A stretch of DNA of 29,115 nucleotides from CAVPLU01 sp050012535 (GCA_050012535.1 JBEKGZ010000030.1:1-29115), one strand, 5' to 3'. Numbered from the stretch's first letter, positions 1 through 8,178 are shown. Numbers and translations: made by a program. Notes: generated from the sequence alone by a model not told the origin.

Positions 1-929
1 AACGCACCGATGGCCATGGTCTTGGAGGACCATGGATCCCTCGCGATCCAGGCTGGAGACCAATTCAAAGACATAGCATCCTCAACAGGCCTGTTCAAAG
101 TGCGAGACTTCCCAAATTACGAGTCGGCTAGAGATGGAATTCTGACCGGCAGTGTCAAAGGAGTTGTTGTAATACCGGAGGGTTTCACCGAGGCTTTCAA
201 CTCGCATCGCCAAGCAACCGTTTTGATCACCGTAGACGATACCAACGCTCAGATGGGTGCCATCATTTACGGGGAAGCATCCTCAATCGTTGGGGCGATA
301 TCCGATAATCTTGGCCGAATCATCATAACAAAGATGGGTATCGCAAGCGATCCATCATTTGTTATTGAGCCAATAAGCGTTCAACGTGAGAATCTGATCA
401 GCAGCACCACAAATTCGTTTGAATTCTTAGCTCCAGGTTTCATGGCGCTGACCGTAGTGATGGGAACCCTATCTGGACTGGCTTCGGCAATCTCCAGGGA
501 GAAAGAGCAAGGATTCAAGCATTCACGATCTTAGGACTTTCCATGGTGCTCTTTGACGTCAGGGTCTATGGTAACCCCCTTTTGATGGTGGGAGTAATGC
601 TACTGGGGGTTGCTAGCTTCGCAGGCATCGGGATAATCGCCACTTCCATAGCCCCAGAACAGGAAACTGCCACGATGATGATGCTGCTTCTACAGTTCCC
701 GATGATGTTCCTGAGCGGCATCCTCTTCCCTATGGATCAGTTACCGGTTTGGTTGCAGTGGATTGGGAAGGCGCTTCCTTTGTACTATGCCGCTGACGCC
801 CTAAGGAAGATTGTCGTTCTCAATGCAAGCCTAAATCAGATCTTCCCGGATGCCGGGGTTCTGATCCTCTATTCTCTCGTGACTCTGGGCATAGCGATTC
901 CCGTCTTTAGGAAGGCAATGACAAGGTAA
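1..929 (+). pseudogene. ABC-2 type transporter permease, 5'-truncated by the window and broken by an internal deletion/frameshift
   Basis: The first frame runs in from the left edge and stops at 532-534; its end has the membrane segment FLAPGFMALTVVMGTLSGLA followed by SREKEQG, the usual start of the cytoplasmic loop in ABC-2 permeases (typically S-R-E-R-E-K-G-T). The C-terminal half continues in another frame from about 511 (IQAFTILGLSMVLFDVRVYGN) to the stop at 929, with the typical FLSGILFPMDQLPVWLQWI segment and a final membrane helix. Relatives normally have about 20-30 residues between these pieces (loop plus start of a helix); here they are missing and the frame changes. The protein would be the membrane half of a drug or lipid exporter working with a separate ATPase, which is not in the window. 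Probably non-functional, unless the deletion is an assembly error. Confidence 0.75.
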
Positions 930-1141
930 TCACACTCTAACGCCGCATCGATATTCGGTCGCGCCGAGATCTTTGTGCTCAGAAATGCTCTCGCTTGACA
1001 AGCAACCCCTACCCTCGGCGTCCTATCTTCACGTCAGTCGGGTATCTTGATCGGGTAGCATCCGTATTTTCTATTTTCTAGCTCAGGCTCCTCTATCAGT
1101 AACAATATCATACACACTGACATCATTCTCAGAGATCGCAG

Positions 1142-1756
1142 ATGTCCGTTCCCATGGTCGAGGCGAGCAGCGTGGGTGTCGTGTTGATTGATGCGCAACC
1201 CTTCTTCTGGGATACTATGCACGGGGCGAAGGAACCGATACTCATGCGAGTCGAGCGCCTGCTGATGCTGGTTGACTGGCTTGGGCTGCCGCTAATCGCA
1301 ACATTCGAACATCCCGTCGAAACAAAAGGTTGGCTTCCGGAGCGTCTTGAGTGGGTCTTTCCATCGCATGGCAAGCGATTCGTGAAACGAACGTACAACT
1401 GCTGCTCTGACCCTGCAGTTCGAGAAGCGATTAACGAGATGCATCTTCCACAGGTGGTTGTGGCAGGCGCAGAGACCGACGTATGCGTGCTCCAATCGTC
1501 GCTGGGGCTAATCGACATGGGCTTGCAGGTCTTCCTTCTGGAGGACTGTATATTCACGTCTGAACATCATGCTCGACCTGCTCTGGAGCGCATGTATGGC
1601 GCCGGAGTGGTCCCGTGCACGCTCAAGACCCTATTCTACGAGTTGACCCGCACTGTTGACAAAGACGCGTTTCCAGCCAAATGGAAGGTCGGAGCCGACT
1701 CGTACGCGGAGTACTTCCGCTTGGAAGATCTTCCTCCAGCAGAACCTGCGCGTTGA
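1142..1756 (+). CDS. isochorismatase-family cysteine hydrolase
   Basis: 204 residues, the usual size for this family of cytosolic hydrolases (isochorismatase, nicotinamidase, N-carbamoylsarcosine amidase types). The expected catalytic triad can be seen: Asp17 in VVLIDAQPFF, Lys82 in RFVKRTYNCCSD, and Cys115 in AGAETDVCVLQS, preceded by the family's conserved turn. Substrate cannot be told from sequence. An ATG start is followed immediately by coding-like sequence, and an A/T-rich TATA-like stretch (AACAATATCAT) lies about 35-45 bases upstream. It stands alone between a broken ABC permease gene and a convergent MFS transporter gene that ends 16 bases downstream. Confidence 0.85.
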   Translation: MSVPMVEASSVGVVLIDAQPFFWDTMHGAKEPILMRVERLLMLVDWLGLPLIATFEHPVETKGWLPERLEWVFPSHGKRFVKRTYNCCSDPAVREAINEMHLPQVVVAGAETDVCVLQSSLGLIDMGLQVFLLEDCIFTSEHHARPALERMYGAGVVPCTLKTLFYELTRTVDKDAFPAKWKVGADSYAEYFRLEDLPPAEPAR

Positions 1757-1772
1757 GAAACAGTCGTGTTAG

Positions 1773-3272
1773 CTACGTTTCTCCAGAGCCTACGTGGCGC
1801 TGTGCTTCTGGGTTTCTGTCCGATGACTCGTGCCCTCTCACCAAAGACGCCACTGTGCCAATCGCGCTTATGCCTGATGCGATCAGGAACACCTTACTCA
1901 TTCCGACAATGAAGTCGCCTCCTGCGATGGCACTCTGTGTAGTCAGGCCTGTGAAGAGTTGAAGCATTAGCTGCGGAGGTATTGTCGTGGCAATCACTGC
2001 GGTCGCCAAAGCTAGCCCCACTGCCTGTCCGGTAGCTCGCATTGTGCTGAGAGTTCCTGAGGCCACGCCTAGCTTACTCCCGTCTACGGAGCTCATGACG
2101 GCGCGTGTATTCGGCGAAGAGAACAAACCGAAACCGATCCCAAGGAAAGTCAGCCTCAGGACAATGTCACCAACCGGTGATGCAGCATTCAGCTGCGACA
2201 ACAGAAGCAATCCCACCGTTACGATGACCATGCCCACTGTGCTGAGTGATCTCGAGCCAAACCTGTCTGCTAGCCAGCCACTGGGGGGAGAGAGGAGCGC
2301 CATCGCGATGGACATGGCGATCAGGAATACTCCCGCGCTTTCGGGTTGAAGTCCTTGAATATCCTGCAGGTAGATCGAGATCATGAAAGTCACGCCACTG
2401 ATGGCGATGTAGTTGAGAAGCGCCGCGATATTCGCGGCAGCAAACAAACGATTCTTTGTGAAGAGAGAAAGATCGAAAATCGGGTGTCGGGTCAGGCTAC
2501 GCTCTGCGTAGATGAACAGAAGAAATGCACTCACGGTGAGTACGAGAAGCCCCAGAGTGGCGGAAGAGTACCAACCAAAGCTACCGCCAAGCGTCAAACC
2601 TGCCAGCAATGAAGCCAACGCTACTGAGAGTGTTACAGCTCCGGCGAAATCGAATCTCTCACCAGCCGATGAGGCCCATTTCTCCTTGAGCTTCGTTGAA
2701 GCTAGGCTCACAACTAGGATTCCAATTGGAACGTTGACATAGAAGATCGATCTCCAACCGAAACTCTGGACGAGGATACCGCCGATGACTGGGCCGGTCG
2801 TGAGCCCCACATAGACTGCCATTGCATTGATGCCTAATGCCTTGCCTCGTTCCCAGCTTTGGAACGATTGGGTCACGATAGCCGGGCTGTTGGCCGCGAT
2901 GAAAGCTGCCCCAATGCCTTGAAGTGCTCTGAAGACGACGAGCTGAGATCCAGTTGCAGATGCGCCGCAGAGAATCGATCCTGCAGTGAAGATAATGAAG
3001 CCAAGAATGTAGGTGCGCTTTCTCCCCCTGAGGTCAGCTAGTCTTCCCGCGTTGATCAGGAGCACCGTCAGTACAAGTAGGTAGGCTAGGGATATCCAGA
3101 CGACGGTTTCAAGCCCGATCATCATCGAAGATGCAATTGACGGAATAGCTATCGTGACGATGCTGCCATCGAATGGCGCCATGAAAGAGCCTATCGTTGT
3201 TACCAGCAGAACCATCCACTTGTAGCCTGATTCTGTTTCAGGTCTTTGAGTCACTAAGGTCATGTTTCTCAT
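1773..3272 (-). CDS. MFS drug-efflux transporter, 14-TM DHA2 (EmrB/QacA) family
   Basis: 499 residues with about 14 hydrophobic segments, the size and topology of the DHA2 family of proton-coupled multidrug exporters. Visible family features are the first helix WMVLLVTTIGSFMAPFDGSI, with the F-x-x-P-x-D-x-S-I-V pattern; the loop motif AGRLADLRGRKRTYI (motif A: G-x-L-A-D-x-x-G-R-K/R); and a helix-5 stretch YVGLTTGPVIGGIL, matching the antiporter motif C G-P-x-x-G-G. It sits in the cytoplasmic membrane and probably exports hydrophobic cations or drugs; the substrate is unknown. The gene is convergent with the isochorismatase-like gene. Its upstream region (3273-3500) contains overlapping inverted repeats that could form alternative leader hairpins, described separately. 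Confidence 0.9.
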   Translation of the reverse strand: MRNMTLVTQRPETESGYKWMVLLVTTIGSFMAPFDGSIVTIAIPSIASSMMIGLETVVWISLAYLLVLTVLLINAGRLADLRGRKRTYILGFIIFTAGSILCGASATGSQLVVFRALQGIGAAFIAANSPAIVTQSFQSWERGKALGINAMAVYVGLTTGPVIGGILVQSFGWRSIFYVNVPIGILVVSLASTKLKEKWASSAGERFDFAGAVTLSVALASLLAGLTLGGSFGWYSSATLGLLVLTVSAFLLFIYAERSLTRHPIFDLSLFTKNRLFAAANIAALLNYIAISGVTFMISIYLQDIQGLQPESAGVFLIAMSIAMALLSPPSGWLADRFGSRSLSTVGMVIVTVGLLLLSQLNAASPVGDIVLRLTFLGIGFGLFSSPNTRAVMSSVDGSKLGVASGTLSTMRATGQAVGLALATAVIATTIPPQLMLQLFTGLTTQSAIAGGDFIVGMSKVFLIASGISAIGTVASLVRGHESSDRNPEAQRHVGSGET

Positions 3273-3339
3273 CGTTTGATCGTTGGGAGTGCAGAGGTTA
3301 GGCTGAGCGACAACATGGTTCCAAGAGTTAAACGATAGC

Positions 3340-3500
3340 GGATTTATGCCGTTTTAGAGGTTTGCGGTCTCGAGAAACTGGAAGCTGTTTCCAGTCGGGA
3401 AACTTGTCTTGGCAGCCAGGCCGAGAGGACGACCGGCAGCACCAGCCAGGCCGGCAAGACGTAGGTGGTGCACTTGCCTTGGCGTTCACGGCCCTGATCT
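3340..3500. other. structured GC-rich intergenic region with mutually exclusive hairpins
   Basis: The 406 bases between the MFS start (3272) and the next small gene (3679) hold no convincing protein gene. Two perfect inverted repeats share bases: CTGGAA-gctgt-TTCCAG (3378-3394) and GTTTCC-agtcg-GGAAAC (3387-3403), so only one hairpin can form at a time. Further along, AGCCAGGCCG occurs twice and CCGGC/GCCGG can pair. On the minus strand this could be the leader of the MFS mRNA (attenuator-like); on the plus strand it could be a small RNA preceded by TATA-like ATTTATGCC at about 3332-3340. No known RNA family was recognised. A 69-codon minus frame here is rich in P, W and L from the GC-rich repeat and is not convincing. 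Confidence 0.3.
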
Positions 3501-3662
3501 CTTTGACGAATCCCCGCTTTTCGTCTGCTCATGCTCAATAATCGTTTGGCCAAGTCAGTCGGCTATCTAGCAAATAGAATGGCGGCGTAACTACTACCAC
3601 TCGAAGCCCAGGCTCGCATTGTCGGAAGTTGCTTATTCGAGTGTTAGTGCTATGTTGTATCT

Positions 3663-3669
3663 GAGAGGT
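3663..3669 (+). promoter_or_regulatory. Shine-Dalgarno site GAGAGGTG region for the small basic peptide
   Basis: GAGAGGTGA lies 8-9 bases before the ATG at 3679. It matches the GAGGTGA-type sites seen before the TTG starts at 21425 and 17208, and it decides between this ATG and an upstream ATG at 3675 that opens only a 7-codon frame. Confidence 0.6.
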
Positions 3670-3678
3670 GACTAATGT

Positions 3679-3789
3679 ATGGCAAGCAAGAGAAGTAGGG
3701 GAGCTAAGAAAGCGTGGACGGCTAGTAGAGATAAGAAGGTGGCGAGAGCACGCGAGAAGAAGAAAGAACGCAAAGCCCCCCTTTTTTGA
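3679..3789 (+). CDS. small Lys/Arg-rich protein (36 aa), hypothetical
   Basis: A short frame beginning MASKRSRGAKKAWTASRDKK and continuing with an Arg/Lys/Glu-rich helix-like segment to the C-terminal APLF. About 45% of residues are Arg or Lys, suggesting nucleic-acid or ribosome binding, but no family is recognised. Support for a real gene is the well-placed Shine-Dalgarno site GAGGTGA and a strong GC hairpin (3775-3795) that overlaps the stop codon. It has no obvious operon partner. Confidence 0.5.
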   Translation: MASKRSRGAKKAWTASRDKKVARAREKKKERKAPLF

Positions 3790-3795
3790 GGGGGC
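3775..3795 (+). terminator. GC-rich hairpin at the end of the small basic gene
   Basis: GCCCCC (3775-3780) pairs with GGGGGC (3790-3795) around a loop containing six Ts. The stop codon of the 36-residue gene lies in the loop. It is terminator-like, although the T-run is in the loop rather than after the stem. Confidence 0.45.
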
Positions 3796-3822
3796 GTATC
3801 CCCTTTGGCCGTCAAAGGAACT

Positions 3823-4074
3823 CTAGCAACAGGAGCCGGATTTGCATCCGGACCCGCATTGTCCCCCCGTTTGCAGAAGCGATCCGCACCCGCTACAATG
3901 CTTGTTTTCGGCTGAGTTTTCTCTCTTGCAGGTCATACAGGTCTTGGAATCAGATGACAATGACGATCCGCGGGCCCATGACACCTTCCTTTGGCTTAAA
4001 GCCATTACGTTACTAGGACGATGATGCCTGTTTTCCTTGGAAGGATACAAGGAAACCGTAGGCGTCCTTGTCAC
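3823..4074 (-). CDS. small Cys-rich zinc-ribbon protein, start uncertain, possible 1-nt frameshift
   Basis: The conserved part reads KTCMTCKRENSAENKHCSGC followed by a Gly/Cys tail ending GCKSGSCC, giving a C-x2-C...C-x2-C zinc ribbon plus four extra cysteines that could bind metal. The frame stays open to ATG 4074 (83 aa), but the N-terminal 40 residues look non-coding. A better start is ATG 3979, which has AGGAAGG just before it and would read MGPRIVIVI; that frame hits TGA after nine codons. Removing one T near 3951 would join it to the zinc ribbon as a protein of about 50 residues. Either the gene carries a one-base insertion, or it uses the upstream start. Function unknown. Confidence 0.5.
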   Translation of the reverse strand: MTRTPTVSLYPSKENRHHRPSNVMALSQRKVSWARGSSLSSDSKTCMTCKRENSAENKHCSGCGSLLQTGGQCGSGCKSGSCC

Positions 4075-4196
4075 GTCATGGTTCGTCGTCGGACGTCGGA
4101 AGCTGCAAGAGGAAGCGTAGAAACGCCCAGTTTTCTCGTGTTAGAGGCTGTTTGTTTGTAGCGTACAGAGAACAGTTAACGTTAAGTTTATGTTAA

Positions 4197-4304
4197 TTGT
4201 ATGACAGTGTATGGGCTGGGAATTTTGTGGAGGAATACTACAGGAACAGCGAAGGCTACTATCAAGTGAAGAGAACGCCCAAGCGTGGAATCAAACGTCG
4301 CTGA
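4197..4304 (+). CDS. possible small basic protein (35 aa), weakly supported
   Basis: From TTG 4197 the frame reads YDSVWAGNFVEEYYRNSEGY and ends KRTPKRGIKRR. The Tyr-rich amphipathic middle and very basic end look protein-like, and a TTAAGTTTATG stretch just upstream could be a promoter. There is no Shine-Dalgarno site. The surrounding region 4075-4603 otherwise shows only low-complexity repeats of the type CTACACCTGACACCTA around 4400-4445 and no other gene. Confidence 0.3.
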   Translation: MYDSVWAGNFVEEYYRNSEGYYQVKRTPKRGIKRR

Positions 4305-4603
4305 GAAGAACTTTGGCTATGTGAACGACGCGAGTAGCAGCAACAACAGGAGAAGAGAATGACCCCTACTAGAGACACCACTTCAAGACAACAATCAACT
4401 ATGCTTGACACCTACACCTGACACCTAGACCCCTACACGTCTACACTTAGGGACTCTCTAGACTCCCCGGGATGTCATCGTTCGTAAGAATCGTTGGAGC
4501 GGGAAAGAAGAAAAGATTTAGTTGTCGCGTTTCTTCCGTGGCTTCGCAGCAGCGAGCAGTTTGATTGATCGAGACATCGAACCCAGAATTGGGTTACTTC
4601 TGT

Positions 4604-4777
4604 TCATATTTCGAACTCTCCTTCGACTGCTGCGCCGAACCCCTTGGCTATTCTGAGTGAGAGCGTGATCTTCGTGTCGTAGTCGACCTTGTGAACTTCT
4701 GCATCTTTCAGGTCGACGTGTTCATGGTTATGAATTTCTCGTGCTTGATCTCCGTATAGTCTAAACTTGACGATCAT
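4604..4777 (-). CDS. hypothetical protein, 57 aa, second gene of a two-gene operon
   Basis: Starts MIVKFRLYGDQAREIHNHEH and ends ...GAAVEGEFEI: alternating hydrophobic residues suggest a small beta-rich fold. ATG 4777 begins one base after the stop codon of the preceding 33-residue Cys/His gene, so translational coupling is likely; an alternative ATG seven codons upstream would overlap that gene. No family recognised. Confidence 0.55.
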   Translation of the reverse strand: MIVKFRLYGDQAREIHNHEHVDLKDAEVHKVDYDTKITLSLRIAKGFGAAVEGEFEI

Positions 4778-4778
4778 G

Positions 4779-4880
4779 CTAGATCGCTCCCATCGCATGT
4801 AGCCTATGCCAGCACTCGTAACAGTGGGCTGTCTTGGTGAGAGCTTTCTTTTGTTGGTGACATTCCTTGCATTCAGGCAT
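4779..4880 (-). CDS. Cys/His microprotein, 33 aa (zinc-finger-like)
   Basis: The frame reads MPECKECHQQKKALTKTAHC and continues YECWHRLHAMGAI. It has C-x2-C-H at the N-terminus and C-x2-C-W-H after a 14-residue basic loop, so a single zinc site is plausible. The gene ends one base before the start of the 57-residue gene, which suggests a bicistronic mRNA. Function unknown; DNA, RNA or protein binding are all possible. Confidence 0.6.
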   Translation of the reverse strand: MPECKECHQQKKALTKTAHCYECWHRLHAMGAI

Positions 4881-4955
4881 CTTGCTCAACCCTTGACGTA
4901 CATGAGTTTCGTCTACGCCATATTACACTTGCCTAGAAAACCGAGAATTTCTGTT

Positions 4956-5062
4956 TCAGATCGACGCCACAAGATACACTGAGGGATAGCATCGCAAGTC
5001 CATGCCCAATTGGAGCAGAAGTTCGCTTCCGACCAGTATGCGCAGCGCGGACAGAACCTCAA
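4956..5062 (-). pseudogene. zinc-ribbon microprotein with an apparent one-base deletion
   Basis: From TTG 5062 the frame reads RFCPRCAYWSEANFCSN and then loses the expected second C-x-x-C-G knuckle. Adding a single C after AATTG (about 5009-5012) restores ...FCSNCGMDLRCYPSVYLVAS and a stop at 4956, a 35-residue zinc ribbon with a textbook C-P-R-C...C-S-N-C-G-M pattern. So this is either a broken gene or a sequencing indel. It lies just upstream of the two-gene operon at 4604-4880 on the same strand. Confidence 0.45.
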
Positions 5063-5145
5063 GGCACTCTCTCACAACCACCGCTTTCGCGATTAAGAGT
5101 TAAATTGCCTGATAAACACTCTCCCCTGTTGTTGGAAGATTCTCT

Positions 5146-6291
5146 TTGGATATCGACAAAATACGTAAGGAATTCCCTATCACTGACAAATACGCATACT
5201 TCGATCACGCGGCCGTTGGACCACTCCCCAAGAAGACCGTTGAATCCGTCTGCCGGGTCACTGAGGAGAAATGCGAAGGAGATCTTCACTGGGAATCTTG
5301 GGAGGAAACCGCTGAGGCAGTGAGGCAATCAACCGCAAACCTGATTGGAGCAAAAGTCGAGGAGATCGCCTTGACATACAACACATCCGAGGGCATAGCC
5401 ATCGTCGCAAACGGCCTGACATACGAGAAGGGATCCAACATAGTCACGTGTGACATGGAATTCATGTCAAATCTCTATCCTTGGCAGGCTCTCTCGAAAC
5501 ACCAAGGCCTACAATTGAAGGTGATCCGAAACCGAGACGGAATACTGCGAAGTGAAGATTTCTCCGAGGCAATCGACTCAAGAACGAGAGTCGTGGCAAT
5601 TTCATATGTCCAGTACACAAATGGATTCAAGATCGACCTCGAGGAACTATCGAAGATCGCCCATGAAAATGGCGCCTGCGTCGTTACGGACGCGGTCCAA
5701 GCGCTCGGTCAAACGCCGGTTGACGTATCGAAGCTAGGCGTTGATTTTCTCGCAACAAGCGGTTACAAGTGGCTACTTTCACCGATCTCAACAGGTTTCC
5801 TGTATGTGAGACGTGAGCTGTTTGAGGAGCTCTGGCCCACGATTGTGGGGTATCGTTCCGACGAGAATTCGGAGGAGTTTGGATTTAGAGAATTCGAGCC
5901 AGCTCACACGGCGCGCAGGTATGAGGGTGGTCAACTGAATTTTCCAGGCTTTGCCGGAATGAAAGAATCCCTTGCTCTCCTCCAAGATGTGGGCATCAGC
6001 ACGGTGCAAATGAGGATCCATGCTCTTGTCGACCGCATGATCGATGGGTTGAAGCGAAACACCAGCGTGCAAGTGAAAAGCTGCCTAGAGGAAGCCTTCA
6101 GATCTGGCATCGTCAGTTTGGCATGTCGTGAGCCTGATTTGGTTGCTGAGCGACTGCTGCAAAGAGGAATTGTAATCTCGGTCAGAGGTGGCAGGCTGAG
6201 AGTATCGCCGCACTTCTACAACACCGAAGGTGAGATCGACAAGTTAGTCTCTGACCTTTGCGATATCATCGAGAGCTTCTGGGTTGTCTAG
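5146..6291 (+). CDS. class V aminotransferase family PLP enzyme (cysteine desulfurase/selenocysteine lyase-like)
   Basis: 381 residues, typical of fold-type I PLP enzymes of the class V group. The N-terminus shows FDHAAVGPLPK (family Y-L-D-x-A-x-x-x-P pattern). Asp182 and Gln185 sit in VVTDAVQALGQ, and the Schiff-base lysine is probably Lys208 in ATSGYKWL. A C-terminal R-L-R-V-S-P-H-F-Y-N segment is typical of SufS/isopenicillin-N-epimerase-like members. No reactive cysteine loop of SufS can be assigned with confidence, so the reaction (desulfurase, epimerase or aminotransferase) stays open. The start is TTG with GGAAG upstream; no ATG is available at this end. The gene overlaps the convergent acyl-CoA synthetase gene by 48 bases at its 3' end. 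Confidence 0.85.
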   Translation: MDIDKIRKEFPITDKYAYFDHAAVGPLPKKTVESVCRVTEEKCEGDLHWESWEETAEAVRQSTANLIGAKVEEIALTYNTSEGIAIVANGLTYEKGSNIVTCDMEFMSNLYPWQALSKHQGLQLKVIRNRDGILRSEDFSEAIDSRTRVVAISYVQYTNGFKIDLEELSKIAHENGACVVTDAVQALGQTPVDVSKLGVDFLATSGYKWLLSPISTGFLYVRRELFEELWPTIVGYRSDENSEEFGFREFEPAHTARRYEGGQLNFPGFAGMKESLALLQDVGISTVQMRIHALVDRMIDGLKRNTSVQVKSCLEEAFRSGIVSLACREPDLVAERLLQRGIVISVRGGRLRVSPHFYNTEGEIDKLVSDLCDIIESFWVV

Positions 6292-8178
6292 AGTAGAGAG
6301 GTCTCCCAGCTCTGTCTTGCCGAGCAGCTTGGATCTGATCAGTCTTCTTACGACTTTGCCTGAACGTGTCTTTGGTAGTTGCCTTACAAATCGCACATCT
6401 CTGGGTCTGAAAGTCTTCCCCATTACGTTTGCGACTTGGTCCTTGAGCGCTTCTCTGAGGTTCTCGCTTGCTTCGACGTTGGGTTTGAGGACTACGTAAC
6501 ATGTGACTTCCTCGCCTTTCACTTCGTCTGGGACTCCGACGGCTGCGGCTTCTGAGACGCTCGGATGCTCCATGAGTGCCGACTCAACTTCTGCTGGGCC
6601 TACGCGCCTGCCTGAGACTTTGATCGTGTCGTCTGCTCTGCCTAGTACGAACCAGAATCCGTCTTTGTCCACGAGTGCCCAATCAGCATGATACCAAATG
6701 TTCGGCCATCTGGACCAGTAGGTCTCGATATACCTTTGCGGGTCGTTCCAGAATCCTTTGGTCATAGACGGGCATGGCTTCTTCATGACGAGGTAGCCCA
6801 CCTCTTCTCGCACTGATTGTCCTTTCTCGTTGAAGACATCCATGTCCATTCCGAGGCCGGGTCCCCCCACGGTGCAGGGTTTCAGTGGGGAAAGCGGAGA
6901 GGGTGTTAGGTGAGGTGCAATGAGTTCGGTGCCACCTGAGATATTGATGATCGGGCATCTCGAACCACCTATCTTCTCGAAGAACCAGGTCCATGATTCT
7001 GGGTCCCAAGGTTCGCCGGTGGAGCCCAGTATCCTGAGGCTTGAGAGGTCGTTACCCGTAATGTGCTCGTCGCCATACTTCATGAGCAGTCTAACAAGGG
7101 TTGGTGAGATCCCAAAGATGGTTATCTTGAAGTCGTCGATGATCTTCCACAGTCTGTCTGGGCGTGGATAGTCGAACGCGCCTTCGAATAGGAACACGGT
7201 GCTTGCAAGATTCAAGACGCCGATGAGCATCCATGGACCCATCATCCAGCCAATGTCGGTGACCCAGAAGAAGACATCATCATCCTTCGTGTCGAAATGG
7301 TATCCCACATCTTTCGTGCATTGGATTAGCGGCCCGATGTGTGTGTGCACGGTTCCTTTCGGCTTGCCAGTGGTTCCTGAGCTGTAGAGTACAAGAGACA
7401 CGTCCTCAGAATCCAACTGAGCTGATGCGCACTCTTTAGACTGGTTCTTGACTAGGTCATCCCACCATATGTCACGAGCGCTTGACCAAGGCACATCGAT
7501 CTTGAGCCGCTTGTAAACGATCACGTGTTTGATGCTCTTCACGAGATCGGTTGCGGCGTCTGCCTCCTTCTTGACGTGAAGACTCTTTCCTTTTCTGAGT
7601 GTTCCGTCTGCTGTTACTAGGATCTTTGCCTGAACATCATTGAGTCGTGACGCGACCGCTGAAGCCCCGAAGCCTGAGAATATCGGTACGCATATCGCTC
7701 CGAGCTTGAACGCGGCGAACATCGCGATTGGCACCTGTGGAGACATCGGCATATAGAGCCCGATGGCATCACCCTTCCTTACGCCTAGGCTCTTGAGGCC
7801 ATTTGCGAACCTATTCACTTCATCACATAGACTCCTGTACGAGAGTTTCCTAACTTCTCCGTCTTCACCTTGCCAGATGATGGCCGTCTTGTCTCCTCTC
7901 GTTCTCGCGTGCCGGTCGATGCAGTTGTGAGTGATGTTGAGTTTCCCGCCAACAAACCAGCGGGCCCACTGAATCCCTTTCGAGGTATCCAGCAATTTCT
8001 CGTAGGGCCTGAACCATTCGATGTTTAGATCCTTCGCAGCTGCATCCCAGAACCATTCGATATCATCTATGGATCGTCTGATTAGTTCGTCGAGGGTGCG
8101 TATCTTATGCTTCTGCATGAACCTCGTGATGTTGCTATTGTCGACGTATCGGCCCGTCGGTCTCCAGACGACTGACAT
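6244..8178 (-). CDS. AMP-forming acyl-CoA synthetase (acetyl/propionyl-CoA synthetase-like)
   Basis: 644 residues. It activates a short carboxylic acid with ATP and CoA through an acyl-adenylate. The ATP-binding motif is LYSSGTTGKPKGTVHTH, followed by the aromatic stretch FFWVTDIGWMMGPW and by SGGTEL where most acetyl-CoA synthetases have W-Q-T-E. Then come the hinge region WFVLGRADDTIKVSGRRVGP and the C-terminal catalytic lysine motif LPKTRSGKVVRRLI. The N-terminal extension (WFWDAAAKDLNIEWFRPYEK) is the acetyl-CoA-synthetase-type cap. ATG 8178 has AAAGGAA upstream and a TATA-like AATACTAAATAC about 35-45 bases away. The gene is divergent from a second synthetase of almost the same length. 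Substrate not determined. Confidence 0.88.
   Translation of the reverse strand: MSVVWRPTGRYVDNSNITRFMQKHKIRTLDELIRRSIDDIEWFWDAAAKDLNIEWFRPYEKLLDTSKGIQWARWFVGGKLNITHNCIDRHARTRGDKTAIIWQGEDGEVRKLSYRSLCDEVNRFANGLKSLGVRKGDAIGLYMPMSPQVPIAMFAAFKLGAICVPIFSGFGASAVASRLNDVQAKILVTADGTLRKGKSLHVKKEADAATDLVKSIKHVIVYKRLKIDVPWSSARDIWWDDLVKNQSKECASAQLDSEDVSLVLYSSGTTGKPKGTVHTHIGPLIQCTKDVGYHFDTKDDDVFFWVTDIGWMMGPWMLIGVLNLASTVFLFEGAFDYPRPDRLWKIIDDFKITIFGISPTLVRLLMKYGDEHITGNDLSSLRILGSTGEPWDPESWTWFFEKIGGSRCPIINISGGTELIAPHLTPSPLSPLKPCTVGGPGLGMDMDVFNEKGQSVREEVGYLVMKKPCPSMTKGFWNDPQRYIETYWSRWPNIWYHADWALVDKDGFWFVLGRADDTIKVSGRRVGPAEVESALMEHPSVSEAAAVGVPDEVKGEEVTCYVVLKPNVEASENLREALKDQVANVMGKTFRPRDVRFVRQLPKTRSGKVVRRLIRSKLLGKTELGDLSTLDNPEALDDIAKVRD

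Noticed and set aside
3384..3415. Sequence resembling the lac promoter region of cloning vectors (TTTCCAGTCGGGAAAC)
   Set aside because: Only about 16 bases match exactly and the flanks differ. It is explained by the local inverted repeat, so I do not call it vector contamination.
3344..3553. Minus-strand frame of 69 codons upstream of the MFS gene
   Set aside because: Composition (LPAWLVLPVVLSAWLP) is produced by the GC-rich repeat; no start signal and no recognisable domain.
4380..4460. CTACACCTGACACCTA-type repetition that could suggest a CRISPR or satellite
   Set aside because: Units are too short and irregular and there are no spacers; no CRISPR array or cas gene is present anywhere in the window.
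5059..5328. Minus-strand frame of 89 codons over the aminotransferase start
   Set aside because: Antisense shadow of a clearly conserved gene.
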